Of a stretch of DNA of 42,417 nt, positions 31,853 through 41,900 are shown one piece after another (position 1 is the stretch's first letter; the number at the start of each line of letters is the position of its first letter). Source of the DNA: Streptomyces fulvoviolaceus (GTDB lineage Bacteria > Actinomycetota > Actinomycetes > Streptomycetales > Streptomycetaceae); assembly GCF_000718165.1 (NCBI RefSeq), contig NZ_JOEY01000065.1, forward strand, positions 1 through 42,417, written 5' to 3'. A program made the translations under genes and the position numbers. The notes under the pieces were generated by a model. That model had not been told where the DNA came from, ran no database searches, and was given only the letters and a program-made list of their open reading frames with translations.

Positions 31853-34800
31853 ATGACGTCAGCCGTGCGCGCCGAAGACTTGATCATTGGAATCACCCCG
31901 TTCGGTGAACCCGACGCCAGGCTCGCCGCGGCCGTCAGTCGTGCCGGCGGACTCGGGGTGCTCGATCTCGGAAACGGGGACCGAAGAGCCAGGGAGGCAC
32001 TGGCGCGCCTCGGGCGTTGGGCGCCCGGACCGTTCGGGGTGCGGATCGGGGCGGGCTGCCGGATCGAGCCCGCCGAACTCGCGGGCCCGGCCACGGAACA
32101 GGCGAGCCCGGCAACCGTCGTCCTCGGCCCCGACGCCCCCTGGCGGGTCGGCGACCTCCCCCCGGAATTCCGGGTGCTCGTCGAGGTCACCGATCTGGAG
32201 CAGGCCCTGGACGCGGTCCGCGCCGGGGCGCACGGGCTGATCGCCCGGGGCGGTGAGAGCGGCGGCCGGGTGAGCGAGCTCAGCACCTTCGTCCTGCTGC
32301 AGCAGCTCCTGGCCGATCCCGGCCTGACCGTCCCGGTCTGGGCCTGCGGCGGCATCGGTCCACATACGGCGGCGGCCGCGGTGGCCGGCGGTGCGGCCGG
32401 CGTCGTACTCGACAGCCAGCTCGCCCTCCTGACCGAGTCGGGCCTGCCGGAGGCGGCGGCAGCGAAGCTGCGCTCCATGGACGGTTCCGAGACGACAGTC
32501 GTGTCGGGACACCGGGTCCTGCAACCCCGCCAGGGGCGCGGGGCTGTGACATCTGCGGCTCCGCCGCGTGGGCGCGACAAGCCACAGCCGGCCCGCACCC
32601 GCCAATCAACCATGCCCCCCGAGCTCCTAGGCGCCCAAAACCCCCACACCCAACTCCTCCCCGTAGGCCAGGACGGCTTCCTGGCCCCCCGCTTCGCCGA
32701 GCGCTACGGCAACACAGGCGGAGTGGTCCGCGCACTCACGGCCGCCATAAAAAACGCCGTCCGCAATGACAAAGCCGCCCGCGCCCTGCGTCCCGGCTCC
32801 CCCATGAGCCAAGCACTCGGCACCGAACTGCCCGTCGCCCAGGGCCCCATGACCCGCGTCAGCGACCGCGCAGGGTTCGCCGCCGCCGTCGCGGAAGGCG
32901 GCGGACTGCCCTTCATCGCGCTGGCCCTCGCGAGCGGCGAACAGACGCGCACGATACTGGCGGAGACCCGTGCCGCCGTGGCCGACCGCCCCTGGGGCGT
33001 CGGAGTGCTCGGCTTCGCACCGGAGGAGACGAGGAACGCCCAGCTCGAAGCCGTACGGGAGCTGCGCCCCACGCACGCGATCATCGCGGGCGGCCGGCCC
33101 TCGCAGGCCGAGGCGCTGGAGAGCGCCGGTATCCGCACCTTCCTGCACGTGCCCTCGCCGGGACTGCTGAAGCAGTTCCTGGAGGCGGGCGTACGGCGGT
33201 TCGTCTTCGAGGGTTCGGAATGCGGCGGCCATGTCGGGCCGCGGAACAGCTTCCCGCTGTGGGAGGCCCAACTCGCCGTACTGGAGGACTTTTTCGAAGG
33301 GCCGGCCGTCGAAGGTACGGCCGAGTCCGTCGAGGTGTTCTTCGCGGGCGGCGTCCACGACGAACGGTCGGCGGCGATGGTCGCCGCGCTCGCCGCTCCG
33401 CTCACCGCGCGCGGCGGTGCCGTCGGCGTCCTGATGGGCACCGCCTATCTCTTCACCGAGGAGGCGGTGGCGTGCGGGGCGATCCGTCCGCTGTTCCAGG
33501 AACAGGTCGTACGGGCCACCCGCACCGCCCTGCTGGAGACCGCGCCCGGCCACGCCACCCGCTGTGTACCGAGCGCGTTCAGCGACGGCTTCCGGGAGTT
33601 CGGGGCCGGGCTGCGGGAGCGGGGCGTGCCCGACCGGCAGGTCTGGGAGGAGCTGGAGCAGCTCAACGTCGGCCGACTGAGGATCGCCAGCAAGGGCGTC
33701 GAGCGGGACGCCACCGGATCGCTGGCCCCCGTGGACGAGGAACGGCAGCTCGCCGAGGGGATGTTCATGGCCGGCGAGGTGGCCGTGCTGCGCTCGGCGA
33801 CCACGACGGTCGGGGCGCTGCACCGGTCGGTGACGGAGGGCGCCGCCGAGTTCTTCGCCCGGCGGTCCCGTGAACTTCCTTACCTGAGTGAGGAGTTGCC
33901 GGAGGACAGCACGCCCGCCCCGCTCGACGTCGCCGTCGTCGGCATGGCCTGCATGTTCCCCGGGGCCCCCGACCTCGCCTCCTTCTGGGCCAACATCCTC
34001 GGCGGCCATGACGCGGTCGGCGAGGTCCCGCCGCACCGCTGGGACCCCGCCGTGCACTGGTCCGAGGACGGCACGGGCGTCACGCCGTCGAAGTGGGGCG
34101 GCTTCCTGCCGGAGATCCCCTTCGACCCCTTGCGCTACGGCATCCCGCCGACCTCCCTCGGCAGCATCGAACCGGTGCAGCTGCTGGCCCTCGAAGCGGC
34201 CCGGCGCGCGCTGGAGGACGCCGGATACGGGGACCGGGGACGGGAGTTCGACCGCGCGCGCACCTCCGTCGTCTTCGGCGCCGAGGCGGGCAGCGACCTG
34301 TCCAACGCCACCACCCTGAGCGCCGTACTGCCGTCGTACTACGGCAAGATCCCCGACGGCCTAGCGGACCAGCTCCCGCAGCTCACCGAGGACTCCTTCC
34401 CCGGCATGCTGGCCAACGTCATCTCCGGCCGCATCGCCAACCGGCTGGACCTCGGCGGCGCCAACTACACGGTCGACGCGGCCTGCGCGTCCTCGCTCGC
34501 CGCCGTCGACGTCGCGTGCAAGGAGCTGGTCGGCGGTACCAGCGACGTCGTCCTGTGCGGCGGCGCCGACCTGCACAACGGCATCAACGACTACGTCCTC
34601 TTCTCCTCCGTGCACGCGCTCTCCCCCACCGGCCGCTCCCGGGCCTTCGACAGCTCGGCCGACGGCATCGCGCTCGGCGAGGGCGTCGCCTGCGTCGTCC
34701 TCAAGCGGCTCGCGGACGCCGAACGCGACGGCGACCGGATCTACGGCGTGATCAAGGGAGTCGGCAGTTCCAGCGACGGCCGCTCGCTGGGCCTGACCGC

Positions 34801-37800
34801 ACCCCGGCCCGAGGGGCAGCGGGCCGCGCTGCAGCGGGCGTACCGCAACGCGGGTGTCTCGCCCGCCGAGGTCGGTCTGGTCGAGGCGCACGGCACCGGG
34901 ACGGTCGTCGGCGACCGCACCGAACTCACCATCCTCAGCGAGGTGTTCACCGAGTCCGGTGCGCGGGCGGGCAGTTGTGCGCTCGGCTCGGTCAAGTCGC
35001 AGATCGGGCACACCAAGTGCGCCGCCGGTCTCGCGGGCCTGATCAAGTCCGTGCTGTCCCTGTACACGGGGGTCAAGCCGCCCACCCTGCACGTGCGGCA
35101 GCCGAACGCGGCCTGGCAGGAGGACGGCAACCCCTTCGTCTTCCACGAGCGGGCCCGGCCCTGGGCTCTGCCTGCCGGAGAACGGATCGCGGGGCTCAGC
35201 GCGTTCGGTTTCGGCGGCACCAACTTCCATGCGGTGATCGGGGCTTACGGCGATGCCGTTCCGCCGGCGCAGGGGCTGGACGCGTGGCCCGCCGAGCTGT
35301 TCACGTTCCGGGGTGCGGATCTGGCGGGAGCCCGCCGGGCCATCGAGGACGTACTCAAGGCCGCCGAGGCCTCCGGCGGTCTGCCGTGGCGGCTGCGCGA
35401 CCTCGCGCTGGCCGCGTCCCGCCGGTCGGACGCGCGGCACGAGCCGGTACAGGTGGCCGTCGTCGCGACGGACGTCGAGGGGCTCGTCGGGCAACTGCGG
35501 CGCGCGATGGAGGGGGAGCACGATCCGGCCGGGGGGATCCATCTCGCGGACGGCGGGCGGGAGGAGCTCAAGCGCTCCGCGGGTAGTGCCGCGACGGGCC
35601 GTCGTTCGGCTGCTGCGCCGTCGGGGCTGGTCGCTCCCCCACTCTCGGCTGCGCTCGAGCAGGGGGACCCCCATCGCGGCGGAGCCGCAAGTCGACACAG
35701 CCCCGCGCCCCTTGAGGGCGCTGCAGCCGACTCGTCCCACCCCGCGGCAGCGCACGGCAAGGTCGCCTTCCTCTTCCCCGGCCAGGGCAGTCAGCGCCCC
35801 GGCATGCTCGCCGACGTCTTCGTCGCCTTCCCCGAGCTCCAGCACTATCTGCAGCTCGGCCGCGACCACGCCGCCGCGCTCTACCCGCCCGCCGCCTTCG
35901 ACGACACCGCGCGCGACCGTCAGCAGGCCGGCCTCACCGACACCCGGGTCGCCCAGCCGGCCCTCGGCATCACCTCACTCGCCGCGCACGCCCTGCTCAC
36001 CGCGGCGGGCATACGGCCGGACATGGCGGCCGGGCACAGCTACGGCGAGCTGGCCGCCCTGTGCGCGGCCGGCGCGATCGGCCCGGAGACGCTGCTGGAA
36101 CTGAGCGCCGAGCGCGCCACGGCGATCCTCGCGGCCACCGGCGGGGACGACCCGGGGACCATGGCCGCGGTCGCCGCCGGCGCCGAGGACGTGGCACGGG
36201 CCCTGCGCGAGACCGGCGCCCCCGAGTCGGTCGTCCTCGCCAACCACAACGCGCCCCGGCAGACCGTGATCTCCGGCCCGACGGAGGCGGTCGGCGACGC
36301 AGTGCGGCTGCTCCGCGAGGCCGGTCACGGCGCCAAGCGCATCCCGGTGGCCTGTGCCTTCCACAGCCCGCTGGTGGCGGGCGCCGGCGACCGGTTCGCC
36401 GAGGCCCTCTCGGTACGACCCGTGCGTCCGCCCGAGTTCCCGGTGTGGTCCAACCGCACGGCCGCCCCCTACGGCGACGACCCCGACGCGATCCGTGCGG
36501 AACTCACCGCCCAGATCGGCGCACCGGTCCGCTTCGTCGCGCAGATCGAGGCGATGTACGAGGCCGGGGCGCGGATCTTCGTCGAGGCGGGCCCCGGGAC
36601 CGTACTGACCCGGCTGGTCGGACAGATCCTCGGCGACCGCCCGCACCGCACCGTCGCCTGCGAGCCGCGCCCCGAGAGCGGGCTGCGCGGCTGGCTCGAC
36701 GCTCTCGCCCAACTGGCCGTCGCGGGACAGCCGTTGCGCACCGGATGGCTGTTCCAGGGGCGCGACGCCGTCGACGCGACCCGGACGCCCGCGCCCCGGC
36801 GGCCCGGCTGGACGGTCGACGGACAGCTGGTCCGTACCGCCGCCGGAGAACTCCTCCCCGGTGCGCTCGCACCGGCCCGACGCGTTGTGGAGACGACTGT
36901 GACGAGCAACCAGACGGACCAGACGAGCCAGCACGGCGGCGTCCCGGCCGGCCAGGAAGCGCTGATCGCCGAATTCCTGCGCACCAGCCGGGAGATGGTC
37001 GCCGCCCAGCGTGATGTGCTGCTGACGTACTTCGGCGGAGCGGCGGCGGCCGGGCAGTGGGTGCCCGCCGCTCCCGCTCCGGTGGCCGCCGTGCCGCAGG
37101 TGCAGCCGCTCCCGGCTCTTCCGGTGGCCGAACTCCAGGCAGCTCAGCCGGAGTTGGCGCCCACCTCCGCCCCCGAGCCGGCCGCGGAGACGGACGTCCT
37201 CGGCGTCGTCCTGGACATCATCAGCGAACGCACCGGCTACCCCGTCGACATGATCGAACCCGACCTCGACCTGGAGGCGGACCTCAGCATCGACTCGATC
37301 AAGCGGGCCGAGATCGCAGGTGAGCTGGCCAAGCGCCTGGGCCTCGGCGAGGCGACCGCACTGGACGACGCGGAGCTGGAGGACCTGGCGAAGGCCCGCA
37401 CGGCGGCCTCGGTGACCGACTGGCTCGCGGCACGGCTGACGGGGCCCACGAGCGAGCCCGCACAGCCGGACCCCGTAAAGGCGGTACCGGACCCCGTAGA
37501 GGCGACAGAGGCACCCGTCACCGGCGAGGCACCGAAGCGCTTCCAGCTCAGGCCCGTGTTTCTCGCCCACCAGGAGGCGGTCGACCCGTCCTCCGTCCTC
37601 ACCGGTCGGCGGTTCGTCCTGATCGGTGACGACGACGCCGGGGACGTCTCCCGCGAGGTCACGGCCCGGCTCACCGGGCACGGCGCCGAGGTGGTCACCG
37701 TCACCCCCGACCACCTCCTGACCGAGGCGGACGGCCGGGTGGACGGCGTGCTGTACCTCGACTCCCTCGCGGCCACCCGCCCCCCGGTCCTGCCCGACGC

Positions 37801-38995
37801 GTTCCCCGTGTTCAAGGCGGCGTTGGCGCTCGGCCCGCACCGAGTGCTCGCCGTACGGCCCACCGGTCCCCACCTCCGCTCGGCCGGCCTGCACGGCCTG
37901 TTCCGCACGGTCGCCCGTGAGTACCCGGAGACACTCGCCCGGATCGTCGACCTGGACGACACCACGCCCACCGCGGTCGCCGACGCGCTGCTCGCCGAGC
38001 TGACCGCCGAGGACTCCGCCCCGGTGGTCCTGCGTACGGCCACCGGCCGCCACGGTCTGGAGATGACCGAGGTCCCGCTGGGCGCCCTCGCCACGAACGG
38101 TGCCGGACCGGCCGGTGACGGAGCCGCCGAGGCCGCCGCGATCGGCCTGGACCGTGACTCGGTGGTGCTGCTGGTCGGCGGTGCCCGGGGCATCACCGCG
38201 AAGTTCGCCGCCGCGCTGGCCGCGGCCTCCCGGTGCCGCATCGAGCTGCTCGGCCGGACGCCCGCGCCGGCCGGCCCCGAGGATCCGGCGACCGCGGCCG
38301 CCCGCACCCCGACCGAACTGCGCGCGGCTCTCGCGGCCCAGGGCGGCCGCTCCCCCGCCGACATCAACCGGGCCGCCGAACTCCTCCTGGCCCAGCGGGA
38401 GATCACCGCCACCCTGGAGGAACTCGAAGCGCTCGGCAGCCGGGCCCGCTACCAGTCCGTCGACTTCCGCGAACCCGACGCCGCGCTCCAGGCGGTGAAG
38501 GAGATCCACGCCGAGCACGGCCGCATCGACGGAGTCGTCTACGCGGCCGGGGTGATCGAGGACCGGCTGATCGCCGAGAAGACCACGGAGTCCTTCGAGC
38601 GGGTCTACGGCACGAAGACGACCGGCGCCGAGACCCTGCTGGCCGCACTGGAGGAACTGCCTGGCGGGCCTTCCTTCGCCGTCCTGTTCGGCAGCATCTC
38701 CGCCGTCCTCGGCAACCGGGGCCAGGTGGACTACGCCGCCGCCAACGACGCCCTGGAGAGCCTCGGCGCCTCCTGGACCGCCCGCACCGGCCGCCGCGCG
38801 CTGACCGTGCACTGGGGGCCGTGGGCGCCCACCGGCGGCCACACCGGCATGGTGACCCCGGAGCTCGGCCGCGAGTACGCCCGGCGCGGGATCACGCTGA
38901 TCGACCCGGAGGAGGGGACGGCGGCGCTGCTGCGGGAGCTGGCCTGGGGCGACGAGTCGGCCGGGGCCGTCGTCTACACCGCGTCGGGTTGGTGA
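31853..38995 (+). CDS. PUFA/HglE-like iterative type I synthase, NMO-NMO-KS-AT-ACP-KR
   Basis: 2380 residues. Domains in order: a nitronate-monooxygenase-like FMN barrel fragment (about 1-205, with Arg139 where the GGH catalytic His is expected), a second, more complete barrel (about 300-650, His460 in ECGGHVG) like the PfaD-type enoyl reductase, a ketosynthase (about 692-1130, Cys878 in DAACASS, His1013 in EAHGTGT, His1053 in KSQIGHT), an acyltransferase (about 1304-1610, Ser1396 in GHSYGEL), one acyl carrier domain (Ser1815 in LSIDSIK, the form seen in PUFA synthases) and a ketoreductase (about 2100-2380, Ser in FGSISA, Tyr2294 in VDYAAAN). It probably builds a long acyl or polyketide chain iteratively with the next gene product. 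Linkers carry in-frame repeated elements. Confidence 0.9.
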   Translation: MTSAVRAEDLIIGITPFGEPDARLAAAVSRAGGLGVLDLGNGDRRAREALARLGRWAPGPFGVRIGAGCRIEPAELAGPATEQASPATVVLGPDAPWRVGDLPPEFRVLVEVTDLEQALDAVRAGAHGLIARGGESGGRVSELSTFVLLQQLLADPGLTVPVWACGGIGPHTAAAAVAGGAAGVVLDSQLALLTESGLPEAAAAKLRSMDGSETTVVSGHRVLQPRQGRGAVTSAAPPRGRDKPQPARTRQSTMPPELLGAQNPHTQLLPVGQDGFLAPRFAERYGNTGGVVRALTAAIKNAVRNDKAARALRPGSPMSQALGTELPVAQGPMTRVSDRAGFAAAVAEGGGLPFIALALASGEQTRTILAETRAAVADRPWGVGVLGFAPEETRNAQLEAVRELRPTHAIIAGGRPSQAEALESAGIRTFLHVPSPGLLKQFLEAGVRRFVFEGSECGGHVGPRNSFPLWEAQLAVLEDFFEGPAVEGTAESVEVFFAGGVHDERSAAMVAALAAPLTARGGAVGVLMGTAYLFTEEAVACGAIRPLFQEQVVRATRTALLETAPGHATRCVPSAFSDGFREFGAGLRERGVPDRQVWEELEQLNVGRLRIASKGVERDATGSLAPVDEERQLAEGMFMAGEVAVLRSATTTVGALHRSVTEGAAEFFARRSRELPYLSEELPEDSTPAPLDVAVVGMACMFPGAPDLASFWANILGGHDAVGEVPPHRWDPAVHWSEDGTGVTPSKWGGFLPEIPFDPLRYGIPPTSLGSIEPVQLLALEAARRALEDAGYGDRGREFDRARTSVVFGAEAGSDLSNATTLSAVLPSYYGKIPDGLADQLPQLTEDSFPGMLANVISGRIANRLDLGGANYTVDAACASSLAAVDVACKELVGGTSDVVLCGGADLHNGINDYVLFSSVHALSPTGRSRAFDSSADGIALGEGVACVVLKRLADAERDGDRIYGVIKGVGSSSDGRSLGLTAPRPEGQRAALQRAYRNAGVSPAEVGLVEAHGTGTVVGDRTELTILSEVFTESGARAGSCALGSVKSQIGHTKCAAGLAGLIKSVLSLYTGVKPPTLHVRQPNAAWQEDGNPFVFHERARPWALPAGERIAGLSAFGFGGTNFHAVIGAYGDAVPPAQGLDAWPAELFTFRGADLAGARRAIEDVLKAAEASGGLPWRLRDLALAASRRSDARHEPVQVAVVATDVEGLVGQLRRAMEGEHDPAGGIHLADGGREELKRSAGSAATGRRSAAAPSGLVAPPLSAALEQGDPHRGGAASRHSPAPLEGAAADSSHPAAAHGKVAFLFPGQGSQRPGMLADVFVAFPELQHYLQLGRDHAAALYPPAAFDDTARDRQQAGLTDTRVAQPALGITSLAAHALLTAAGIRPDMAAGHSYGELAALCAAGAIGPETLLELSAERATAILAATGGDDPGTMAAVAAGAEDVARALRETGAPESVVLANHNAPRQTVISGPTEAVGDAVRLLREAGHGAKRIPVACAFHSPLVAGAGDRFAEALSVRPVRPPEFPVWSNRTAAPYGDDPDAIRAELTAQIGAPVRFVAQIEAMYEAGARIFVEAGPGTVLTRLVGQILGDRPHRTVACEPRPESGLRGWLDALAQLAVAGQPLRTGWLFQGRDAVDATRTPAPRRPGWTVDGQLVRTAAGELLPGALAPARRVVETTVTSNQTDQTSQHGGVPAGQEALIAEFLRTSREMVAAQRDVLLTYFGGAAAAGQWVPAAPAPVAAVPQVQPLPALPVAELQAAQPELAPTSAPEPAAETDVLGVVLDIISERTGYPVDMIEPDLDLEADLSIDSIKRAEIAGELAKRLGLGEATALDDAELEDLAKARTAASVTDWLAARLTGPTSEPAQPDPVKAVPDPVEATEAPVTGEAPKRFQLRPVFLAHQEAVDPSSVLTGRRFVLIGDDDAGDVSREVTARLTGHGAEVVTVTPDHLLTEADGRVDGVLYLDSLAATRPPVLPDAFPVFKAALALGPHRVLAVRPTGPHLRSAGLHGLFRTVAREYPETLARIVDLDDTTPTAVADALLAELTAEDSAPVVLRTATGRHGLEMTEVPLGALATNGAGPAGDGAAEAAAIGLDRDSVVLLVGGARGITAKFAAALAAASRCRIELLGRTPAPAGPEDPATAAARTPTELRAALAAQGGRSPADINRAAELLLAQREITATLEELEALGSRARYQSVDFREPDAALQAVKEIHAEHGRIDGVVYAAGVIEDRLIAEKTTESFERVYGTKTTGAETLLAALEELPGGPSFAVLFGSISAVLGNRGQVDYAAANDALESLGASWTARTGRRALTVHWGPWAPTGGHTGMVTPELGREYARRGITLIDPEEGTAALLRELAWGDESAGAVVYTASGW
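32531..32603 (+). repeat. Streptomyces-type repeated palindrome in frame in the synthase
   Basis: The segment CAGGGGCGCGGGGCTGTGAC ... GCCACAGCCGGCCC can fold with GGCTGTG pairing CACAGCC and an inner GCGGCTCCGCCGC hairpin. From memory this is a common intergenic repeat of Streptomyces chromosomes. Here it is translated in frame (QGRGAVTSAAPPRGRDKPQP) as the linker between the two monooxygenase-like parts. Confidence 0.6.
35581..35722 (+). repeat. Repeated palindromic element with a nested second element, in the KS-AT linker
   Basis: The outer element (35581-35634 plus 35701-35722) matches the copy at 40411-40491 in the next gene: GCTGCGCCGTCGGGGCTGGT and CCCCGCGCCCC..GAGGGCGCT. Between them lies a 66-base segment, 35635-35700 (TCCCCCACTCTCGGCTGCGC ... 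AGGGGGACCCCCAT), in place of six bases in the other copy; it is itself a well-known type of Streptomyces palindromic repeat. The difference is 60 bases, so the frame is kept. Confidence 0.7.
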
Positions 38996-38997
38996 CG

Positions 38998-41900
38998 ATG
39001 ACTCGGTCCCCTGAAGACGCAGCGATTGTCGGGATGGCGGTGCTGTTCCCCGGCGCCGCCGACCTCGACGCCTACTGGCGAAACCTGCTGGACGGCACGG
39101 ACGCCATCACCGACGTACCGGAGGGGCGCTGGGACGCGGACTACTACCGTCCGGGTTCCGCGAGCGGTCCGGCCGTCGCCGACCAGGTGTACTGCCGGCG
39201 CGGCGGGTTCGTCGACTCGCTGGCCGAGGTGGAGGTCACCCGGTTCGGGATCATGCCGAACTCGGTGGCCGGCACCGAGCCGGACCAGCTGATCGCCCTG
39301 CGGGTGGCCGCCCAGGCCATCGCCGACGCGGGCGGCGAGGACCGACTGCCCGACCGGCGGCGCGTCGGCGTCGTCCTCGGCCGGGGCGGCTACCTCACGC
39401 CCGGGCTGGTCCGGCTCGACCAGCGGGTGCGTACGGCGGGCCAACTCGTCCGTACGCTGGGCGAGTTGCTGCCTGACCTGACGTCCGGCCAACTCGACCG
39501 GGTGCGGGAGGCGTTCACCGAGCGGCTCGGGCCCGACAGCCCCGAGTCGGCGATCGGTCTGGTGCCCAACCTCGCGGCCTCTCGGGTCGCCAACCGTCTC
39601 GACCTGCGCGGCCCCGCCTACACCGTGGACGCCGCCTGCGCCTCGTCCCTCGTCGCCGTCGACCAGGCGGTGACCGAACTCGCCGCCGGGCGCTGCGACT
39701 TGATGCTCGCCGGGGGCGTGCACCACTGCCACGACATCACCCTGTGGAGCGTCTTCTCCCAGCTGCGCGCGCTCTCCCCGAGCCAGCGCATCCGCCCCTT
39801 CCACCGGGGTGCCGACGGCATCCTCATCGGTGAGGGCACGGGCGTGGTCGTCCTCAAGCGGCTCGCGGACGCCGAGCGCGACGGCGACCGGATCTACGCC
39901 GTCATCCGGGGCACCGGGGTCGCGAGCGACGGACGTGCCGCGAGCCTCGTCAACCCCGACTCGGCCGGCCAGGCCCATGCCGTACGCCAGGCGTGGGAGG
40001 CGGCGGGGCTGGACCCGGCCGCACCCGGATCGATCGGTCTGCTGGAGGCGCACGGCACCGCGACACCCGCCGGGGACGCGGCCGAACTCGCCACGCTGGC
40101 CGAGGTGTTCGGCACAGCGGCCGCGGGGGACGAGTCGGTCATCGGCTCCGTGAAGTCGATGATCGGCCACACCATGCCCGCCGCGGGAGTCGCCGGCCTG
40201 ATCAAGGCCGCCCTCGCCGTCCATCACGGGATGCTGCTGCCGACGCTGCACTGCGACGATCCGCATCCCGCCCTCGCGGCCACGCGGTTCCGTCCGCTGG
40301 AGAAGGCGACGCCCTGGGAGACGTCCGAGGGGCAGCCGGTGCGGCGGGCTGCGGTGAACGCGTTCGGGTTCGGCGGGATCAATGCGCATGTGGTGCTTGA
40401 GGAAGCGCCGGGGAGTGCCGCGAGGGGTCGTGGTGATGCTGCTGCGCCGTCGGGGCTGGTCGCGCAGTTCCCCGCGCCCCTGGAGGGCGCTGCCGCGCCC
40501 ATCACCGTCAGCGAGCCCGAGCGGGTGCTCGCCCTCGCTTCCGACAGCCCCGAGCGCCTCGCCGCGCTGCTGGACGCCGACGACTCCGCCGTACTGGCCG
40601 CGGGTCTCGACACCACCCACCCCCACCCGTCCGTCGGCCGGTCCCGGCTCGGGATCGTCGACCCGACCGCCAAGCGGCTGGCCCTGGCCCGCCGGGCGGT
40701 CGCCAAGGGCCGGGCCTGGCAGGGCCGCAGCGACGTCTGGTTCACTCCGGACCGGCTGCTCGGCGGGGGTCACACCGGAAAGCTGGCCATCGTCTTCCCC
40801 GGTCTGGAAGGCGACTTCGATCCCCAGGTCGACGACGTGGCAGGCCACTTCGGGCTGCCACCGATCCGGTCCGCGGACCCGGCACGGGTCGGCGACATCG
40901 GGCGCCACGGCCTGGGTGTCGTCTCGATCGGCCGACTCCTCGACGCCGCCCTGCGCCGCATGGGTGTCGTCCCGGACGCGGTCGCCGGACACAGCGTCGG
41001 CGAGTGGACGGCGATGATGGCGGCCGGGGTGTACTCGGGGGACCAGGTCAACGCCTTCCTCGGGTCCTTCGACCCCGACGAACTGGCCGTCCCCGGCCTG
41101 GCGTTCGGCGCGATCGGCGCCCCCGTCGAGCGGGTCCTCGCCGCGCTCGACGAGGAGTGGGGGGAGGCCGGAGTCGTCCTCTCCCACGACAACTCCCCGA
41201 ACCAGTCGATGGTGTGCGGGCCGGACGAGGCCGTGGAGGAGTTCGTACGGTCCTTCCGGGCACAGGGCGTGCTCAGCCAGGTGCTGCCCTTCCGGTCCGG
41301 CTTCCACACGCCGATGCTGAAGCCGTACCTGGGGCCCATCGAGGCGGCCGCACACGGTTTCCGGCTGCATCCGCCGACGGTCCCCCTGTGGTCGGGGACG
41401 ACGGCGTCGCCGTACCCGAAGGACGAGGCCGCGGTGCGCGAGCTGTTCGTCCGGCACCTGCTGGAGCCGGTCCGCTTCCGGCAGCTCGTCGAGGCCATGT
41501 ACGCGGCCGGCCACCGCGTCTTCGTCCAGGCCGGCACCGGTCAACTCGGCTCGCTGATCGGCGACACGCTGAGCGGCCGCGACCACCTGGTCGTCGCCGC
41601 GAACTCGCCCCACCGCACCGGTCTGGCCCAACTCCGGCGCGTGGCAGCCGCGTTGTGGACCGCGGGCGCGGAGGTCGCTCCCGATCTGCCGCCGTCCGTA
41701 CGGGCCACAGATTCCGTAGGTTCTGCAGCCTCCGTAGGTTCTGCAGCCTCCGTAGGTTCCGTGGCTTCCGTAGGTTCCGTGGCTTCCGCAGGTTCCGTGG
41801 CTTCCGTGCGGACGAACCGACCGCCGGTCCGGCTCGACCTGGGCGGGGCGCTGGTGTCCCTGGAGAGCGGGCGCCTGGCCGAACTGCGCGCAGAGCTGCA

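Noticed and set aside
35975..38842. 955-codon minus-strand frame under the first synthase
   Set aside because: Shadow of the AT-ACP-KR region; no motif and no start signal.
41713..41802. Possible CRISPR array
   Set aside because: The units are contiguous 18-mers without spacers and lie in frame in a synthase gene.
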